A DNA stretch of 64,000 nt from VXNE01 sp965203615. Lineage in GTDB: Bacteria > Pseudomonadota > Gammaproteobacteria > Pseudomonadales > Azotimanducaceae. The position numbers and the translations under genes are program-made. The first letter of the stretch is position 1. Each line of letters opens with the position of its first letter. Below the pieces are notes generated by a model that saw only the letters and a list, made by a program, of their open reading frames with translations, was not told the DNA's origin and searched no databases. Shown piece after piece: positions 9,950 through 20,477 of this stretch. The DNA lies in assembly GCA_965203615.1 (NCBI GenBank), contig OZ241900.1:1240001-1304000 (forward strand), in the 5' to 3' direction.

Positions 9950-10256
9950 CTGTTTCTCATCCCCTTTCGACTTGCACGCTTCCCTCTATTCCTCGCTTGG
10001 GAGAGGACTCGGATGAACAACTCACCAATCTGTCACGAAGACTGAGCCGACCGTGCTCAATTGTCATGGACATCATGGCCAACGTAACAGTCACAATTCC
10101 GCTTGACAGAGTGTATTGGCACTGAGCGCATGCAGTTCGCCCCCTCGCCGCCTCTGAAGGGTCGATGTTCGTGCGTCCCACACAGTAAACTATCCTCTGG
10201 TAACAGACCACGTGCCGACGAAGGCACGGATTGGACATCAAGGTTCGAGGACCGCA
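9950..10256. promoter_or_regulatory. Divergent promoter region between the SMC-S24 gene and hsdM
   Basis: About 300 bases separate the two divergent starts. A TTGACA hexamer lies at 10103-10108 on the plus strand, but no good -10 box follows at the expected distance. AT-richer stretches such as AGTAAACTATCC near 10187-10198 are an alternative -10. No clear long dyad was found. Both the restriction operon and the SMC gene must be transcribed from here, so shared control is likely but not shown. Confidence 0.4.
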
Positions 10257-12737
10257 ATGGCAATCAAGAAGTCCGACCTTTATTCGTCGCTCTGGGCATC
10301 CTGCGACGAACTCCGCGGCGGGATGGACGCGAGCCAATATAAGGACTATGTCCTGTTCATGCTGTTCATCAAGTACATCACTGACAAGTACGGAAACAGC
10401 ACCGAGTTCGCTCCGCCGATTACGATCCCGACAGGCTCAAGCTTCACCGACATGCTTGAACTCCGCGGGAAGAGCGACATCGGCGACAAAATCAATACGC
10501 AAGTCATCGCCCCGCTAGTTCAGGCCAACACGCGCCTGGCCCTTAGCGACTTCCCGGACTTCAACGATCCGAACAAACTCGGCCAAGGAAACGAGATGGT
10601 GGAGCGGCTGACGAACCTCATCAACATTTTCGCCCGTCCAGAACTCGATTTTTCACAGAACCGCGCCGAGCACGACGACATCTTGGGCGACGCATACGAG
10701 TACCTTATGCGACACTTCGCTACCGAGAGCGGCAAAAGCAAGGGACAATTCTATACCCCCGCCGAGGTCAGCCGCGTCATCGCCAAGGTAATCGGGATCT
10801 CACCGCAGAATACGAGGGCATCTACCACTGCCTACGACCCTACCTGCGGCTCGGGCTCGCTATTGCTCAAGGTGGCCGCGGAAGCAGGCAAGCAGATTAC
10901 CCTAGAGGGACAAGAAAAGGACGTGACCACTGCGGGGCTAGCCCGTATGAACATGATTCTCCACGACTTTCCCACGGCCAATATCGTCTCCGGTAGCACG
11001 TTAGCCGCACCCAAGTTCAAAGACGGTGAGCAACTACGCACCTATGATTACGTCGTCGCCAACCCACCGTTCTCCGACAAGACTTGGACGACTGGTCTCG
11101 TCCCGTCGACGGACGTGTTTCAACGCTTCGCATGGGGCGAACCGCCCGCCAAGCTTGGAGACTATGCGTACCTCCTACACATCATCCGATCCATGAAGGG
11201 CACAGGGAAGGCCGTGTGCGTCCTTCCCCATGGAGTGCTGTTCCGCAGTCATGCCGAAGCGACGATCCGCGAGCAGCTTGTCCGCTCCGGCTATCTCAAA
11301 GGGATTATCGGGCTACCTCCGAATCTGTTCTATGGAACTAGCATCCCCGCCTGCCTTGTCGTACTAGAAAAGGAGAACGCCGCGGGCCGTAAGGGCGTTT
11401 TCATGATCGAAGCCTCTGTAGGATTCGCAAAGGACGGCCCGAAGAACCGGCTACGCGAGCAAGATATCCACAGGATCGTGGATACGTTCGCACGGCAGGT
11501 CGATGTCCCGCGCTACGCGCGCATGGTCGGTATCGAAGAGATAGCCAGTCCGAAAAACGCCTTCAATCTCAACCTAACGCGCTACATCGACAGCACCGAA
11601 TCGGAGGATCTGCAAGACATCATCGGTCACCTACGAGGCGGCATCCCAGAGTGCGACGTCGACGCGCTTGAGGCGTATTGGCAGGTATTTCCTGGCGTGC
11701 GCTGCCTACTGTTCGAATCCGTCGGTCATCTTGGTTACGTGCGATTGAAGCCGTTGCTCATCGAGGTAAGGGATGTGATCTTGGAACACCCCGAGTTCTC
11801 GGCGTTTCAGCAGAAGGTCCGGAAGATCTTCGCCGACTGGCGCACCGCCAACACCCCATCTCTCAGAGGCTTCGGCAAGGGCAGCGACCCCAAGAAGGTG
11901 ATCGATACCATTGCTGAGGATCTGCTGGTGGCGTTTAGCGAAGCCCCACTGCTCAATGCCTACGATGTCTACCAGCATTTGATGGACTACTGGGTGGAGT
12001 CCATGCAGGACGATTTGTACCTGATCTCCACCGACGGCTGGGTGAAAGGGGCGCAGCCACGCGAGATCACTAGGGTGAAGGGCAAGAACAACAAGCTTAC
12101 TTGGCCTGAACCGCACGACTACATGAAGGGAAAGCGGCGCTTCAAGTCCGATCTCGTCTCCGCGTCGACTCTGGTCGCTCACTACTTTGTAGCCGAACGC
12201 GCTGCCATCGAAACGCTCAACCGTCAGTTCGCCACGCTAGAACGACTACTCAACGATAAACGCGAGGAAAACGACGGTGAGGACGGACTGTTTGCCGAGG
12301 TGATCTCAGGCGAGGGCGACAAACAGAAGATAACGGCAAAGGCTATAAAAGCACGGCTGAAGGAGATCGGTAACGATCCGCTCGACGCCGACGAACGCGC
12401 CGCCCTCGAGAAATACGCGGACCTGCTGAAACAGCAATCCGTCATCGACGCAAAGCGCAAGGCCGCAAAGAAGGATTTGGACCAAAAAATCGATGCCCAG
12501 TACCCCAGGCTTACCGAGGACGAGATCAAGAAGCTGATCGTGGAAGAGCAGTGGATGGCTCACGTGTCAGCCTCCCTTCAGGGCGAGATCGATCGTGCCT
12601 CGCAGATTCTCACCAACCGTATCCACCAACTGGCGGAACGCTACACCGTTCCGCTGCCCAAACTGGAGCTTGACGTAGAAAAGCTCAGCGCCAAAGTCGA
12701 TGGCCACCTGCACAGGATGGGACTGGAGTGGGGATGA
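10257..12737 (+). CDS. hsdM: Type I restriction-modification system methyltransferase subunit HsdM
   Basis: An 826-residue N6-adenine methyltransferase subunit. I chose ATG 10257 because a GAGG lies just upstream and MAIKKSDLYSSLWASCDELR is the usual N-terminus of this family. The helical N-terminal domain covers residues ~1-130. AdoMet motif I (DPTCGSGSLLL) is near 192-202 and the catalytic NPPF near 269-272. The C-terminal ~350 residues are longer than in EcoKI-type HsdM and are rich in charged helices, as in the larger HsdM subfamily. It methylates adenine in the bipartite site chosen by HsdS and forms part of the M2S1 and R2M2S1 complexes. The stop overlaps the hsdS start. Confidence 0.95.
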   Translation: MAIKKSDLYSSLWASCDELRGGMDASQYKDYVLFMLFIKYITDKYGNSTEFAPPITIPTGSSFTDMLELRGKSDIGDKINTQVIAPLVQANTRLALSDFPDFNDPNKLGQGNEMVERLTNLINIFARPELDFSQNRAEHDDILGDAYEYLMRHFATESGKSKGQFYTPAEVSRVIAKVIGISPQNTRASTTAYDPTCGSGSLLLKVAAEAGKQITLEGQEKDVTTAGLARMNMILHDFPTANIVSGSTLAAPKFKDGEQLRTYDYVVANPPFSDKTWTTGLVPSTDVFQRFAWGEPPAKLGDYAYLLHIIRSMKGTGKAVCVLPHGVLFRSHAEATIREQLVRSGYLKGIIGLPPNLFYGTSIPACLVVLEKENAAGRKGVFMIEASVGFAKDGPKNRLREQDIHRIVDTFARQVDVPRYARMVGIEEIASPKNAFNLNLTRYIDSTESEDLQDIIGHLRGGIPECDVDALEAYWQVFPGVRCLLFESVGHLGYVRLKPLLIEVRDVILEHPEFSAFQQKVRKIFADWRTANTPSLRGFGKGSDPKKVIDTIAEDLLVAFSEAPLLNAYDVYQHLMDYWVESMQDDLYLISTDGWVKGAQPREITRVKGKNNKLTWPEPHDYMKGKRRFKSDLVSASTLVAHYFVAERAAIETLNRQFATLERLLNDKREENDGEDGLFAEVISGEGDKQKITAKAIKARLKEIGNDPLDADERAALEKYADLLKQQSVIDAKRKAAKKDLDQKIDAQYPRLTEDEIKKLIVEEQWMAHVSASLQGEIDRASQILTNRIHQLAERYTVPLPKLELDVEKLSAKVDGHLHRMGLEWG

Positions 12738-14044
12738 GTTCCGTACCAATGGCGAACAGGGAAACGGTAGGTGTAGTAGAGGCTGCTGGTTCATCTGACT
12801 CCTCCCCTGGATACAAACGAGAAGAGATTGGACTGATTCCCGAAGACTGGGATTGTAGGCAGCTCGGAGATTTGACCACGCGTGTGGGTAGTGGAGTAAC
12901 CCCAACTGGCGGCAAGCGTGTTTACGTATCAGATGGCCGACCGTTCCTCCGTAGCCAAAACGTAGGATGGGGACTATTGAACCTCCATGACCTTGCGTTC
13001 ATTACGGACGAGGTTCATTCCTCGTTCGCTGCTAGCGAAATCAAGGCAGGTGACGTTCTACTCAACATCACGGGTGCATCTATCGGGCGCAGCGCCGTCG
13101 CCGATCATTCAGTCGCTCGCGGAAACGTAAGTCAGCATGTCTGTGAGATCCGTCCCGACCCAGATCAACTCGATGCTTATTTCCTGAATGGTTATTTGCT
13201 TTCTTCGGCGGGACAAAGGCAGATTGGCACTTTTCAGGCTGGCGGGAATAGGCAAGGCCTCAACTTTGGTCAGATTCGATCATTTCTAATTCCTCACCCC
13301 TCACTCCACGAACAACGCGCCATCGCGGCGGTTTTGAGCGACGTGGATTCGCTGTTGAACGGACTGGATAGACTTATCGAAAAGAAACGGGACCTCAAGA
13401 AGGCTGTCATGCAGCAGCTTCTCACCGGCGAGATTCGCCTACCGAGCTTCAGCCGGAGTTGGAAGACAAAGCGGCTCGGTGAGATTGCTTCTATTCGCAA
13501 TCAGAAAGTTCTGCCTTCGGATGTCGGCGCTGACACCCTCTGTGTGGAACTTGACCACATCGGTCAAGGGAACGGAAGGTTACTGGAATACTCAAGGGCC
13601 CAAGACTCAACATCTTCCAAATATCGTTTCTTTTCTGGTGATGTCCTTTTCGGGCGGCTTCGTTCATATCTCCGCAAGTTCTGGCATGCTGATCGGGACG
13701 GTATCTGCACGACTGAGATATGGCCTTTGATGACCGATCCTCAACAAGCAGATGGCGGGTTCTTGCATGCCGTCGTCCAAAGCGACCGTTTCATCCAAGC
13801 TTCCGGCATTTCCTATGGGACACACATGCCCCGCGCTGACTGGGACGTGGTGCGCAATCTTGAGATCCATTTGCCCCCAATCCGTGAGCAACAGGCCATT
13901 GCGGTCGTGCTTGCCGATATGGACTCCGAAATCGCTGCCTTGGAAACACGCAAGGACAAGACACACGACCTCAAGCGGGCCATGATGCAGGATCTGCTCA
14001 CCGGCAAGCGTCGGTTGATCGACCGCGAGGATTCCGATGCCTGA
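12734..14044 (+). CDS. hsdS: Type I restriction-modification specificity subunit HsdS
   Basis: A 436-residue protein starting at an ATGA overlap with hsdM. It has two target recognition domains (about residues 28-185 and 245-375). Each is followed by a copy of the conserved helical spacer: HEQRAIAAVLSDVDSLLNG then LLTGEIRLP, and REQQAIAVVLADMDSEI then LLTGKRRL. Each recognition domain reads one half of a bipartite target; the sequence specificity cannot be read from here. The first ~25 residues, before EEIGLIPEDW, are a variable leader. No inverted repeats or extra half-genes nearby suggest phase-variable shuffling. Confidence 0.95.
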   Translation: MSSVPMANRETVGVVEAAGSSDSSPGYKREEIGLIPEDWDCRQLGDLTTRVGSGVTPTGGKRVYVSDGRPFLRSQNVGWGLLNLHDLAFITDEVHSSFAASEIKAGDVLLNITGASIGRSAVADHSVARGNVSQHVCEIRPDPDQLDAYFLNGYLLSSAGQRQIGTFQAGGNRQGLNFGQIRSFLIPHPSLHEQRAIAAVLSDVDSLLNGLDRLIEKKRDLKKAVMQQLLTGEIRLPSFSRSWKTKRLGEIASIRNQKVLPSDVGADTLCVELDHIGQGNGRLLEYSRAQDSTSSKYRFFSGDVLFGRLRSYLRKFWHADRDGICTTEIWPLMTDPQQADGGFLHAVVQSDRFIQASGISYGTHMPRADWDVVRNLEIHLPPIREQQAIAVVLADMDSEIAALETRKDKTHDLKRAMMQDLLTGKRRLIDREDSDA

Positions 14045-17000
14045 GCACGCACGATCCGAACGCAAAACGCAGAACCGCGTTGTGGCCCTATTCACCGATC
14101 CAACGCGGTCCGACAACCTTCGGTACCGATACCTAGGCGACTGGAGCAAACGCAACAACAACCGTGCAATTGAAACGACACTCGTACGAGACAATCTCAA
14201 ATCACGCCGCTATTCCGACGCGCACATTTCCGCCGCACTTCAGAAGCTCGAGACAGCTGCCGATTCGACTGGCATTACACTCTACCAGGCTAACCTCAGG
14301 ACCTATCAGTTTCTGCGTTACGGCGTGCCGGTGCAGATAGCGGCCGGTGAGCCCCATGAGATCGTCCACCTCGTCGACTGGGAGAACCCAGAGAAGAACG
14401 ACTTCGCCTTGGCCCAAGAGGTGACGCTGAAGGGCGGCTACGAACGGCGACCAGACATCGTCCTATACCTCAACGGCCTCGTGGTCGGCGTGATCGAGCT
14501 GAAACGGAGTTCCGTGGAAATCGGTGACGGCGTCCGCCAGCTCATCACGAATCAGGAAGAGATCTTCAACAAGGAGTTTTTCAGCGTAGCGCAACTCCTC
14601 TTCGCCGGCAGCGACGCGCAAGGGCTGCGTTACGGTACAACGGGCACGCCGGAACAGTTCTTCGTAGAGTGGAAGGACGAGTCACCAACCGCCGAGGCGC
14701 CTGCTTCGGGAGCGCTGCTCGACCGACCGCTGGCCCAAATGTGCGACAAGGCGCGGTTACTTGATCTGATTCGAAACTTCATGATCTTCGACGCCGGCCA
14801 AAAGAAGGTGCCGCGACCCCACCAATTCTTCGGCGTGAAGGCCGCGCAGACACGCATCGCGAAGCGAGAAGGCGGCGTCATCTGGCACACGCAAGGTAGT
14901 GGGAAGAGCATCGTGATGGTGCTGCTGGCCAAGTGGACCCTTGAGCACGACCCCACCGCCCGCGTCCTCGTCGTCACTGATCGCGACGAACTTGACAAGC
15001 AGATCGAAGGGGTAATGAAGAACGCTGGAGTGATCAGTCCGGATGCGGCTTCGCCGCGTATCACGTCACGGGCCCAGTTCGTCGAGAAACTCGGAGCTAC
15101 GACGCCCCGTCTCCTGTGCGCGCTGATCCACAAGTTCGATGCGTCAGACCTCAAAGGCAATCCACCACCCGTCTCGGGTCACTTCCATGTGTTCGTAGAC
15201 GAATGCCACCGCACGCAGGGCGGCGACATGAACAGACAGATGAAGCGTTGGCTGGAGGGTGCAATCTTCATCGGCTTCACCGGTACACCGCTCCTCCGCA
15301 GGGACAGGAGGATGACGCGGGATGTTTTCGGCACGTACATCCACACCTACAAGTTCCACGAGGGTGTGGCCGACCGCGTCATCCTCGATCTCAAGTATGA
15401 AGCGCGCGACGTACCGCAGCAGCTTACTTCGCAGGCTGCCATTGACCAATGGTTCGAACTCAAGACCAAAGGACTGAACAACTTCCAAAAGGCACGCCTA
15501 CGCCAACGCTGGGCGACGATGGAAGAACTCACGAGCGCCGCCGAGCGTAAGCAACGAATCATCGCGGACATCGTTGCGGATTTCAGCTTCAAGCCGCGGC
15601 TTAACAACGACCGGGGTACTGCAATCCTTGTCACCGCTTCGATCTACGATGCCTGCCACTACTACAGGCTGTTCCAGAACACGACCTTCGGAACGCATTG
15701 CGGGATCGTCACGTCGTACGAGCCTAATCACAACGCGATTTCCCGCGAAGCGCCCGATAGCGACGAACGTTTCAAGTTCAACACTTACACCGAGCACGTC
15801 CTGAAAGACCGCCAGACCACCCAAAAGTACGAAGATGAAGCCAAACGCCGGTTCATCGAGGAGCCGGCCCAGATGAAGCTGCTGATTGTCGTGAGCAAGC
15901 TGCTCACCGGGTTCGATGCCCCGAGCTGCACGTATATCTATCTCGACAATGAGCTGCACGATCACAATTTGTTCCAGGCTATCTGCCGCACAAACCGCCT
16001 CGACGGCGACGACAAGGACTACGGCCACATCGTCGACTTCAAAGGACTGTTCAGCGAGGTGCAAGAGGCCCTGGCCGTCTACAGCTCGGACGAGCTAGAC
16101 ACCGACCCGGGCGATGGTGGCGACAACAACGTCCACCTGAAGGACTGGCTGAGCGAAGGCAGGAAGCGGCTGGATGAAGCCCGCGAGGCGCTACGGTACT
16201 TATGTGAGCCGGTCCCACTACCTCGCGAGGTGGAGCAATACTTGCACTATTTCTGTGGCGATGCTGCCAATCCGAATGCGCTCAATGAGACGGAGGCATT
16301 ACGGATCTCGTTCTACAAGGCCGTCGCTGTCTACGTACGAGCCTTCGCGACTATGGCGAAGGACTTGACGGAGGCAGGGTTTTCCGATCCCGAGGCGGTC
16401 GCCATCCAGAAAGAGGTCGAGTTCTACAGCGACATCCGTTCCGCCATCAAGAAGCACTCGGGCGAGGAATTGGACATCAAGCCATACGAGGCGGACATGC
16501 GCCATCTGCTCAACACGTACGTCCAAGCCGACCCAGCGGCGAACCTCGGGAAGCTGAGCGAGATGTCGCTAACGGAGTCGATCATCGAGACTGGCATCCA
16601 CAACGCTATCGCTCGGAAGCTCAACGAAAAGGGCAAACTGTCGAGGAATGCGATTGCGGAAGGGATCATTAACAACGTCCGCAAGACGATTATGCGCGAA
16701 CGGTTAACGGACCCCCGCTTCTACAAGCAGATGTCGAAGCTGCTGGATGACCTGATCAAGCAAAGCCGCGAGGATGCGGCCGCATATGAGGAGTTTCTTC
16801 GGCGCGCTGAGGCGCTGGTGAAACGGCTAGTCACCAAGCACTCTGACGATGGCGTACTCGCCGCACTGCACGGCAGGCCGGAAGCGACGGTGATCTACAA
16901 CAACCTGCCGCAGATTCTCGCCGCCAGTCGTGCTCCGGTGGACGGACTTGCGGAAACGCCGCTTCCCGAATATGAGGAAGAGCGCCTCCGGTTGGCGCTG

Positions 17001-17159
17001 GCAATCGACCGAGTGATGCGCGAGCAGGCGCCTGCAGGATGGAAGGGAGACCAAGCGCGCGAGGCCCAGGTACTGAACGCGCTTTTTCCGCTACTGAACC
17101 GCAACCGTGAAGCCACCATCGCGTTGTTCGAACTCGTCAAAAATCAACCAGGTTACTGA
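14037..17159 (+). CDS. hsdR: Type I restriction endonuclease subunit HsdR
   Basis: A 1040-residue motor/nuclease subunit overlapping hsdS by 8 bases. The N-terminal nuclease domain shows the PD-(D/E)XK pattern PDIVLYLNGLVVGVIELK at ~139-156. The superfamily 2 helicase core has Walker A HTQGSGKS near 283 and a DECH box near 388, followed by the TGTPLL motif. The second RecA-like domain includes LLTGFDAP and QAICRTNR. The remaining helical C-terminus would bind the methylase core. It translocates DNA with ATP and cuts unmodified DNA at a distance. The gene looks intact. Confidence 0.95.
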   Translation: MPEHARSERKTQNRVVALFTDPTRSDNLRYRYLGDWSKRNNNRAIETTLVRDNLKSRRYSDAHISAALQKLETAADSTGITLYQANLRTYQFLRYGVPVQIAAGEPHEIVHLVDWENPEKNDFALAQEVTLKGGYERRPDIVLYLNGLVVGVIELKRSSVEIGDGVRQLITNQEEIFNKEFFSVAQLLFAGSDAQGLRYGTTGTPEQFFVEWKDESPTAEAPASGALLDRPLAQMCDKARLLDLIRNFMIFDAGQKKVPRPHQFFGVKAAQTRIAKREGGVIWHTQGSGKSIVMVLLAKWTLEHDPTARVLVVTDRDELDKQIEGVMKNAGVISPDAASPRITSRAQFVEKLGATTPRLLCALIHKFDASDLKGNPPPVSGHFHVFVDECHRTQGGDMNRQMKRWLEGAIFIGFTGTPLLRRDRRMTRDVFGTYIHTYKFHEGVADRVILDLKYEARDVPQQLTSQAAIDQWFELKTKGLNNFQKARLRQRWATMEELTSAAERKQRIIADIVADFSFKPRLNNDRGTAILVTASIYDACHYYRLFQNTTFGTHCGIVTSYEPNHNAISREAPDSDERFKFNTYTEHVLKDRQTTQKYEDEAKRRFIEEPAQMKLLIVVSKLLTGFDAPSCTYIYLDNELHDHNLFQAICRTNRLDGDDKDYGHIVDFKGLFSEVQEALAVYSSDELDTDPGDGGDNNVHLKDWLSEGRKRLDEAREALRYLCEPVPLPREVEQYLHYFCGDAANPNALNETEALRISFYKAVAVYVRAFATMAKDLTEAGFSDPEAVAIQKEVEFYSDIRSAIKKHSGEELDIKPYEADMRHLLNTYVQADPAANLGKLSEMSLTESIIETGIHNAIARKLNEKGKLSRNAIAEGIINNVRKTIMRERLTDPRFYKQMSKLLDDLIKQSREDAAAYEEFLRRAEALVKRLVTKHSDDGVLAALHGRPEATVIYNNLPQILAASRAPVDGLAETPLPEYEEERLRLALAIDRVMREQAPAGWKGDQAREAQVLNALFPLLNRNREATIALFELVKNQPGY

Positions 17160-17875
17160 TGGCAGAGACCATCCATCTTGGCGAGATCGCCATTCCTCTC
17201 ACGCGCAAGGACATCAAGCATTCCCACCTGTCAGTGCATCCGCCGAGCGGTCGGGTGACGCTTGTCGTGCCAAACGGGACGCGGAGCGAGGTAGCCCGAG
17301 CCTACGCGATTTCCAAGCTCGGATGGATTCGGGAGCAGCAGGGAAAGATGCGAGGACAGGCGCGCGAGACGCCGCGCCAGTTTGTCGAGCGCGAGAGCCA
17401 TTACCTCTGGGGAAGACGCTACCTGATGACCGTCAGAGAGGAAGAGGCGAAGCCCTCCATACGTCTCAGTCATCGTGTCATCACGCTTACCGTGCGCCCT
17501 GGCAGCAGCAACACCAAACGCACGGCTGTCGTGCACGAATGGCACAAGTCCCTTCTGCATGAGGCCGTTAAGGAACTCATTGGACGGTGGGAGCCGAAGC
17601 TGGGCGTCGATGTGGCTGGTTACTTCCTCCAGCGGATGAAGACGAAGTGGGGTAGCTGCAACCACCGCGCCCGCACCATACGGCTCAATACGGAACTCGT
17701 GAAGAAGCCGAAGGACCTGCTGGAGTACGTGGTGGTCCATGAGATGCTGCACCTCAGAGAACCCACGCACAGCGAACGGTTTGTCAGACTAATGGGTGAG
17801 CATTATCCGTCGTGGCGCGAAGCGAGGGCTGAGCTGAACGAGCTTCCTTTAGCTGCAGAGTCATGGAACAACTAA
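17159..17875 (+). CDS. YgjP-type zinc metallopeptidase (M48/DUF45) at the end of the hsd operon
   Basis: A 238-residue protein whose ATG overlaps the hsdR stop (TGATG). The C-terminal half has the family hallmarks: MKTKWGSCNHRARTIRLN followed by VVVHEMLHLREPTHSERF. The zinc motif HEMLH is at ~194-198 and a third ligand lies in the THSERF segment. The N-terminal ~100 residues form the usual beta-rich part. YgjP-like proteins often close type I restriction operons; their job there is not established. Translational coupling suggests it is made in step with HsdR. It converges with ietS over only 22 bases. Confidence 0.9.
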   Translation: MAETIHLGEIAIPLTRKDIKHSHLSVHPPSGRVTLVVPNGTRSEVARAYAISKLGWIREQQGKMRGQARETPRQFVERESHYLWGRRYLMTVREEEAKPSIRLSHRVITLTVRPGSSNTKRTAVVHEWHKSLLHEAVKELIGRWEPKLGVDVAGYFLQRMKTKWGSCNHRARTIRLNTELVKKPKDLLEYVVVHEMLHLREPTHSERFVRLMGEHYPSWREARAELNELPLAAESWNN

Positions 17876-17897
17876 CGAGGTGACATGGGAACCTAGC

Positions 17898-20477
17898 CTA
17901 CACCGGCTGACGCACTTGAAGCGCTTGGCGCACTTGGCTGTAGACTGGGACACTCATGCCTGCTTCGATGGTGACCGCGAGACCGTATTTGATGGACCGA
18001 TCCAACGGTCCGCCTTGTTCCCGACAAAATACCTTGAAAAGCAGGCAGCCGTTGTCGAGGAAGCGAACTGCCTTCGCACCTTCGTAACTGACATGGAAAA
18101 GAGCTCCACGTGGGGAAGACGCGTGTGACGGTTGCGCAGCCACACGTTGCACGCCAACCTTGTCTTGGAAGTGGTCGGGCTCGATCTCGAGCTTGGCTCT
18201 ACGATAGGCGCGATGCCATAGGTTCACCGGGGAGAACCAGGCGAGAGTCACCGTCACGCGACGGGGTTCCTTGACGTTTTCCAGGCTGCTAGGCAGCGGG
18301 ACTCTATAGAGATGCGCCGCCTCGCCGGATTGGATTTCGTCGAAACCAACAAGAGTTGCTCTATTGGGGGCACACTCCATGGCTTCATCGACCTCGGGTC
18401 GGCCGTATCCAAGCATCCGAGCAACATTGTCCTTTCGCGCAACGTGTTTCCCTTGCCCATGGGGTCCGAAGAGTGTTTCTAGCTTTTCGCTTAACTCACT
18501 CCATCGAGCTCGGTGCGCGAGCAGGGCCTTGACAACCACCCCGTAGAACATCGGATCGGCGTTCTCAAGTAGAGCGCCGTTGTCCTCATCCGTCAGAGCG
18601 TCGAATATTCGATGAGCCGCTCGCGTGGCCAATGCCGCCGCACCGCTGGTCATTCCGGTGGACCCCTCCCGATCGGTCCTACCTCCCGAATCAGGCACCG
18701 CGGCAAGCAAACCAGACAGGCGTCCCGGCTCAATCGGCCTCAACGAAAGACCTGACCCGGAACTTACAACATGAACGTGCTCTCTCCCCCCAGGCATGAA
18801 GATGTCCGGTTTGACGATCTTGCGATGTCCGAGCCCCATCGCAGACGAGATGTTGGGACCCGAGTCTTCGAATGGACCATAGGCCAACCGAGAATGAGAG
18901 CGAGTCATGGAATCCTCGTGCCAAGCACCTACCGTGACAGCATTGAGCGACTCGGCAGGCGAGATTAGCGTTCGCTGCGAGCGGTGGGTACCTAGCGCCT
19001 CAAGGATGGCGGTCTCACGCTCTTCAGGAGTGGCGTCCTCGAAATCGGTCAGACCACGGAACCCCGGCAATTGCAATGGATGCAGGACATTACCGGCGCT
19101 GACGACAAAGAGAATGCCGTATCGATCCGCCAAGTAGTCCAGCAGCCTTCCCCACGGACTCATCGAGCCGGTGAACGGACGATTCTGATCACCGAGTGAC
19201 AGGTTCACGACAAAGACCTCTGGTGCCGTTGCGGGACCTTCCGAGTCACCCTCTTTCATTCGCAGGACGGCGCGATATATCGTGTCTATCAACAGCCTGT
19301 CATCCGACGGTCGTTCCGGCGCACCACCCCCCGGGGCTCGGAGCACCGGACGAACGTAAATCTTCCGCGGTAGCGATGACTCTCGAAGGCGCCTGTCTCC
19401 GTGAATGATCAAAGACGCCATCTCCGTTCCATGGCGCCGCTCCTCCACGATGCTAGTACTGGCGAGGTCATCCGGGTCGTCAACGTCCAATCGATCCGCC
19501 AGCAGTTGATGGCCTTCAACGGGTACGCCATCAATCAAAGCAACGATAGGTGGAGCCGTTGGTGGCGGCTCTATGGTGCCTTCGCCTGTGGTGCTATCCT
19601 CGACCGTTGTCGGAAAACTCGCCATCGCTTGGGGTCGGACGAACATCACGTCGTCGCAGATTGCGAGATGCACTGACTCTCGGCCACGTATGCGCAAAAC
19701 CGCCTCGACTGGCAGATCTACGAGCGCGCCTTCATATGCGATCTCTGCAATCGACGACCTGTGCACAAGCTCTCCGCCAGAATTGGCAACCGAAGCCTCG
19801 AATCGCGAATTAGCGGCCTCGCGTCGACGTGACGACCTAAAGCTCCATAGCTCAACTTCCAGCCGGATCGGACCCTCTAAATCGTCCGACAGAAGATCCT
19901 CAAGATAGTCGACCATGCTGTTGGATATGCGATCCTCCGGACCCCATGGTCTAATCGCCCGAAGTCTGTCGAAGACATCGAACCAAGGCGCAAATCCGTG
20001 AGGAGCCTCCTCTCCGTTCTGGTAACGCCTCCAAAGCGAGAGTAGTTGCTCCAAGGCTGTAAGGTCCGGCATGGCGAGATACAGCCTGCCACCCAATGGT
20101 CGGTCATCCCTTATCCTCCCAGCACGACCTCGCCGAGTGTCTGGCTCAGAGAAGTCTTCATCGGCGTCGAACTCAATCTCCTCGTCGCCGAGGTATTCGA
20201 GTCCCGGTACGCGAGCCACGGCACGTTGAAAACCATCCACCGATCCAGCCACCTCAAAGACCAAGGCACGCTCCGGCGCAATTGCTGCCGGGTCGGCTGT
20301 GAAGTCCAGGGTTTCTGTCGACGCATCGATCGAACTACGTAATCGTTGGAATGTTGGACCGAGCCGCGCACCCTGACGTCGGCGCCCCGGAAGATTGAGC
20401 GTACCGCCGCCGCCTCGGCCGGGAGTACGATCAGTCAGTAGCGGATCAGGTATCCGAAGTAACGGATACTCCGCCAT
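17898..20477 (-). CDS. ietS: Subtilisin-like serine protease of an IetAS-type pair
   Basis: An 859-residue S8 peptidase. The catalytic residues can be read as Asp316 (IVALIDGVP), His349 (ERRHGTEMASL) and Ser611 (GSTGMTSGAAALA), with the oxyanion asparagine in VVSAGN at ~463. There is no signal peptide, so it should act in the cytoplasm. The ~300-residue N-terminal region and ~250-residue C-terminal region lie outside the protease domain. The gene follows an AAA ATPase and overlaps its end by 32 bases. That is the ietA-ietS arrangement, first described for plasmid stability in Agrobacterium and later listed among anti-phage systems. How it is triggered and what it cuts are not known from the sequence. 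Confidence 0.9.
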   Translation of the reverse strand: MAEYPLLRIPDPLLTDRTPGRGGGGTLNLPGRRRQGARLGPTFQRLRSSIDASTETLDFTADPAAIAPERALVFEVAGSVDGFQRAVARVPGLEYLGDEEIEFDADEDFSEPDTRRGRAGRIRDDRPLGGRLYLAMPDLTALEQLLSLWRRYQNGEEAPHGFAPWFDVFDRLRAIRPWGPEDRISNSMVDYLEDLLSDDLEGPIRLEVELWSFRSSRRREAANSRFEASVANSGGELVHRSSIAEIAYEGALVDLPVEAVLRIRGRESVHLAICDDVMFVRPQAMASFPTTVEDSTTGEGTIEPPPTAPPIVALIDGVPVEGHQLLADRLDVDDPDDLASTSIVEERRHGTEMASLIIHGDRRLRESSLPRKIYVRPVLRAPGGGAPERPSDDRLLIDTIYRAVLRMKEGDSEGPATAPEVFVVNLSLGDQNRPFTGSMSPWGRLLDYLADRYGILFVVSAGNVLHPLQLPGFRGLTDFEDATPEERETAILEALGTHRSQRTLISPAESLNAVTVGAWHEDSMTRSHSRLAYGPFEDSGPNISSAMGLGHRKIVKPDIFMPGGREHVHVVSSGSGLSLRPIEPGRLSGLLAAVPDSGGRTDREGSTGMTSGAAALATRAAHRIFDALTDEDNGALLENADPMFYGVVVKALLAHRARWSELSEKLETLFGPHGQGKHVARKDNVARMLGYGRPEVDEAMECAPNRATLVGFDEIQSGEAAHLYRVPLPSSLENVKEPRRVTVTLAWFSPVNLWHRAYRRAKLEIEPDHFQDKVGVQRVAAQPSHASSPRGALFHVSYEGAKAVRFLDNGCLLFKVFCREQGGPLDRSIKYGLAVTIEAGMSVPVYSQVRQALQVRQPV

